Assembly (NCBI GenBank): GCA_964529305.1
Contig: CAZGUX010000159.1
Location: 1 to 64,000, forward strand
Reading direction: 5' to 3'
Length of the DNA stretch: 64,000 bases
DNA from: CAZGUX01 sp964529305
GTDB taxonomy: Bacteria > Acidobacteriota > Terriglobia > Bryobacterales > Bryobacteraceae
Shown here: piece after piece, positions 62,196-64,000 of the stretch
Layout of the letters: every line of letters starts with the position of its first letter
Position numbering within the stretch: the stretch's first letter is position 1
The notes under the pieces: model-generated
The model's input: the letters and a program-made list of their open reading frames with translations, nothing else
Database searches by the model: none
What the model was told of the DNA's origin: nothing
Program-made: the position numbers and the translations under genes

Positions 62196-62831
62196 ATGAA
62201 GCGCGCGCCGTGCGTCATCAGTGTGGCAGACCATGCCGGTTGGGCGTATGTCGTCTGTGCGGCGGCGCGTGACATGGCGCCAGCCGTGATAGAGCGCCGT
62301 CGGGTGGCGCTCATCGATCCGGGGCTGCCGACGCTGCCATACCACCATGAAACGCTCTCGATGAAGGAGGACGAGGCGAATGCGCTCATCGCGCGGGTCC
62401 GGCAATCCATTGCGGCTCGCACCTCCGAAGCATTGACGCGCGTCGTCACCGAACTGGCGCCCGCCTATGCGGCCGCGGCCCTCGCGATCCGGGAACCTCC
62501 GTTTGCCGAGCTACCCGAGACGGTCGCCGAGGTCTGGAAATCGTATCGCCTGCAATGCGCGGCGGACGGGGTGATGTATCAGATTGCCCTCTGCCGCGCA
62601 GCGCGCGACCTCGGACTCGCCGTGCACTTGTGCCGCCGTGGCGAGGAGACGTCACGAGCCGCGGACCGGCTCGGCGTGACCCCTGGTGAGGTCGAAGAGT
62701 TCGTCAGCCGGACCGGCCGGCCGGCCGGTCCGCCGTGGACGCAAGAGCACCGGCGGGCATACGCGGCCGGCATCGCGGCGCTAGCGGCTCACGCGAGCGG
62801 GCGGCTCACGGTGAGGGTAGCGGAATCGTGA
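62196..62831 (+). CDS. Hypothetical protein
   Basis: A 211-residue soluble, Ala/Arg-rich protein starting CVISVADHAGWAYVVCAAA and continuing VIERRRVALIDPGLPTLPYHHE. This pattern (an opening strand with HAGW, then RRRxxLxDPxLPxxPYH) recurs in a widespread uncharacterised family with a possible RNase-H-like fold. I recall it from several phyla but did not search. A helical C-terminal half has no catalytic motif I recognise. The ATG at 62196 is chosen over TTG 62184. It lies 70 bases after tRNA-Gln. Confidence 0.7.
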   Translation: MKRAPCVISVADHAGWAYVVCAAARDMAPAVIERRRVALIDPGLPTLPYHHETLSMKEDEANALIARVRQSIAARTSEALTRVVTELAPAYAAAALAIREPPFAELPETVAEVWKSYRLQCAADGVMYQIALCRAARDLGLAVHLCRRGEETSRAADRLGVTPGEVEEFVSRTGRPAGPPWTQEHRRAYAAGIAALAAHASGRLTVRVAES

Positions 62832-62919
62832 TCCCCAGCCTGGTACCGCCTTGCGGGTAGGGCCGCCGCCATGGCTCGAACGGCAACCCCACCCGCCAGC
62901 GATCTTTGGCCGGCGTCGT

Positions 62920-63312
62920 TCACGACGCCAGGGGCGTGACCTCCGCCGCCTCTCCGGCCTTGGCCAGCGCGCATCCCGCGCACAGCAGCAGTTCCCCTCT
63001 GCGATCGGGATCCAGGAACCGGATTTCCTGCGGGCCCTCGCCGCAACACTCGCACAGTCCCGCCCCTTTCAGGCACGACGGACACATCACGTAGTCCTCA
63101 TCCTCATCGCGGAACGGCACCACGCAATCCGGGCAGAAGAGGGAACCGCAGGCGCATTCCACCGGCCGGCAATTCGGGCACAATTCTTCGCCGCAGGATT
63201 CACATTCGACGATCCGCGGCCTGCGCCAGAACCATGCGCCACAGCGTTCGCAATCATAGCCTCCCGAGAGGAATCCATCAAAATCGCCCGAATCGGGGCC
63301 GTTATTCGACAT
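62920..63312 (-). CDS. Cysteine-rich multi-zinc-ribbon protein
   Basis: A 130-residue protein with 17 cysteines, seven of them in CxxC pairs (CERC, CESC, CPNC, CPDC, CPSC, CECC, CAGC). It should fold as a series of zinc ribbons or a small RING/double-zinc-ribbon array. There is no enzyme domain and no signal peptide. The N-terminal NNGPDSGDFDGF and central FRDEDEDYV stretches are acidic. The ATG at 63312 follows a ggag site by 6 bases; the longer open frame upstream contains no cysteine pattern. It might be an adaptor or RNA-binding protein, but nothing around it shows its job. Confidence 0.7.
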   Translation of the reverse strand: MSNNGPDSGDFDGFLSGGYDCERCGAWFWRRPRIVECESCGEELCPNCRPVECACGSLFCPDCVVPFRDEDEDYVMCPSCLKGAGLCECCGEGPQEIRFLDPDRRGELLLCAGCALAKAGEAAEVTPLAS

Positions 63313-63397
63313 GTTGATCTCCGCTTGTGCCCTGGGAAACGACAAATCCCGTCCCGGTGAACCGGACAGGGACGGCCCGTCCGCCGTCCCTACCCGG

Positions 63398-63420
63398 GTG
63401 ACAAGACCCCCTCTTGTCAC
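63398..63420. repeat. Perfect 9 bp stem-loop upstream of the zinc-ribbon gene
   Basis: GTGACAAGA-ccccc-TCTTGTCAC. It lies 86 bases upstream of the zinc-ribbon gene start and could be an operator or leader hairpin. No T-run follows. The rest of 63313-63650 holds only an AT-rich patch at 63530-63580 that may contain a promoter. Confidence 0.5.
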
Positions 63421-63650
63421 GATAGGAGGATCTCCGCAAAAAGCGGCGCAGCCGGGCGCCTCCGGCGCGGCATCACTTCGGGTCGATCCTCCCAATCCCA
63501 ACCTCCCACGACGCCGTTCATCCCGAATTTTGAAAACCTGTATGATTTTTAAATAACAATGAAGAAAAATCTTCAGCGATTGTGAATGACTACAGGGCCG
63601 CTGCGGGCCGGTCACTGGGACGCGCAAAAAATCAATGCACGGCTTCGCCG

Positions 63651-63860
63651 GGTTTAGGCGCAATGCTGTTCACTTTAGGAACGTGCGGCACACGATGGCT
63701 TCGAACCGCGGGTGTAAACCCAAGGGTTGCGTTGGGGCTCTCATCCACACCTTCACCGCAACCCGCGGGTTTACGGAGATGTCATGCGACGCGACTGTAG
63801 GCGCCGGACATTCGGGCCAAGTGTATGTGACGGCTAAGTGAAGAGTCTTGGGTTTAGGCG
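63651..63860. mobile_element. 190 bp MITE with 10 bp target-site duplication
   Basis: The 10-base sequence GGTTTAGGCG occurs at 63651-63660 and again at 63851-63860, exactly 200 bases apart. The 190 bases between them start CAATGCTGTTCACTTTAG and end CTAAGTGAAGAGTCTTG, which are imperfect inverted repeats of each other. Inside lies a strong hairpin (63714-63731 with 63757-63774, 16 of 18 bases paired, 25-base loop). No transposase is encoded. The size, termini and 10-base duplication fit a non-autonomous derivative of an IS4-superfamily element. 63861-64000 shows nothing recognisable. Confidence 0.75.
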
Positions 63861-64000
63861 AGCGAAGGCTCGCATCGGTTCATGAGCGACGACTCGTGGA
63901 ATCGCCAAACATAGGTTCCCCGCGTGCCTCGCTTACGCTCGGGGCTGCCTTGTTCTGGGGGTCGACGTTGAGACAAAACGAAGCCAGTTTGAGCGATAAG

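Overview
The window looks like a chromosomal segment of a soil-type Acidobacteriota, most likely the Solibacterales/Bryobacterales group. This is inferred from gene content: high G+C by eye, three pairs of planctomycete-type cytochrome (DUF1549/DUF1553) and DUF1501 genes, an Oar-like TonB-dependent receptor with a carboxypeptidase-type N-terminal domain, a Ser/Thr kinase fused to WD40-like (PD40) repeats, stand-alone PQQ-type propellers, and many TTG/GTG starts. There is no rRNA, no CRISPR array, no transposase and no prophage. There is one tRNA (Gln, CUG).

Layout. 1-3.0 kb: end of an AhpD-like gene, a lineage-type hypothetical, and a coupled pair of family 2 glycosyltransferases. 3.1-9.6 kb: co-directional run of secreted PQQ propeller, iron alcohol dehydrogenase, second PQQ propeller and kinase-propeller sensor. 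9.6-16.2 kb: REPIN-like palindrome, cytochrome/DUF1501 pair 1, an inverted-repeat element and a secreted propeller protein. 16.2-21.5 kb: malQ, an orphan nuoB, and groES-groEL behind a CIRCE-like operator, closed by a strong terminator. 21.5-27.5 kb: a minus-strand trio that reads as a molybdate/oxyanion module (XRE regulator with a molybdate-binding-type domain, TonB-dependent receptor, MOT1-type transporter). 27.6-32.4 kb: ATP-dependent DNA ligase coupled to a DEXH helicase, then VapBC. 32.5-40.3 kb: cytochrome/DUF1501 pair 2, a GH44 glucanase, and a 1.1 kb non-coding repeat island.

40.3-48.9 kb: a sugar-acid type catabolic region. A LacI regulator sits between a Ldh-family dehydrogenase/TIM-barrel operon and a convergent operon of Zn alcohol dehydrogenase, BKACE-type enzyme, HpcH/HpaI aldolase and MFS transporter. 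Similar GTTTAGCG-type palindromes lie in front of both operons. A MntA-HepT toxin-antitoxin pair, with a frameshifted hepT, is embedded in the first operon. 49.0-53.9 kb: cytochrome/DUF1501 pair 3 plus a cyclase-family hydrolase.

53.9-63.3 kb: a small protein with five copies of a GIIIVGG motif (the most unusual gene here), then sirtuin, YceH, DegP-like protease, secreted HMA protein, VOC protein, histone-deacetylase-like enzyme, Gfo/Idh/MocA oxidoreductase, a secreted Vps62-like protein, tRNA-Gln, a hypothetical and a cysteine-rich zinc-ribbon protein. The right end carries a 190 bp MITE with a perfect 10 bp target-site duplication.

All assignments come from reading motifs in the sequence. 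No database search was run.
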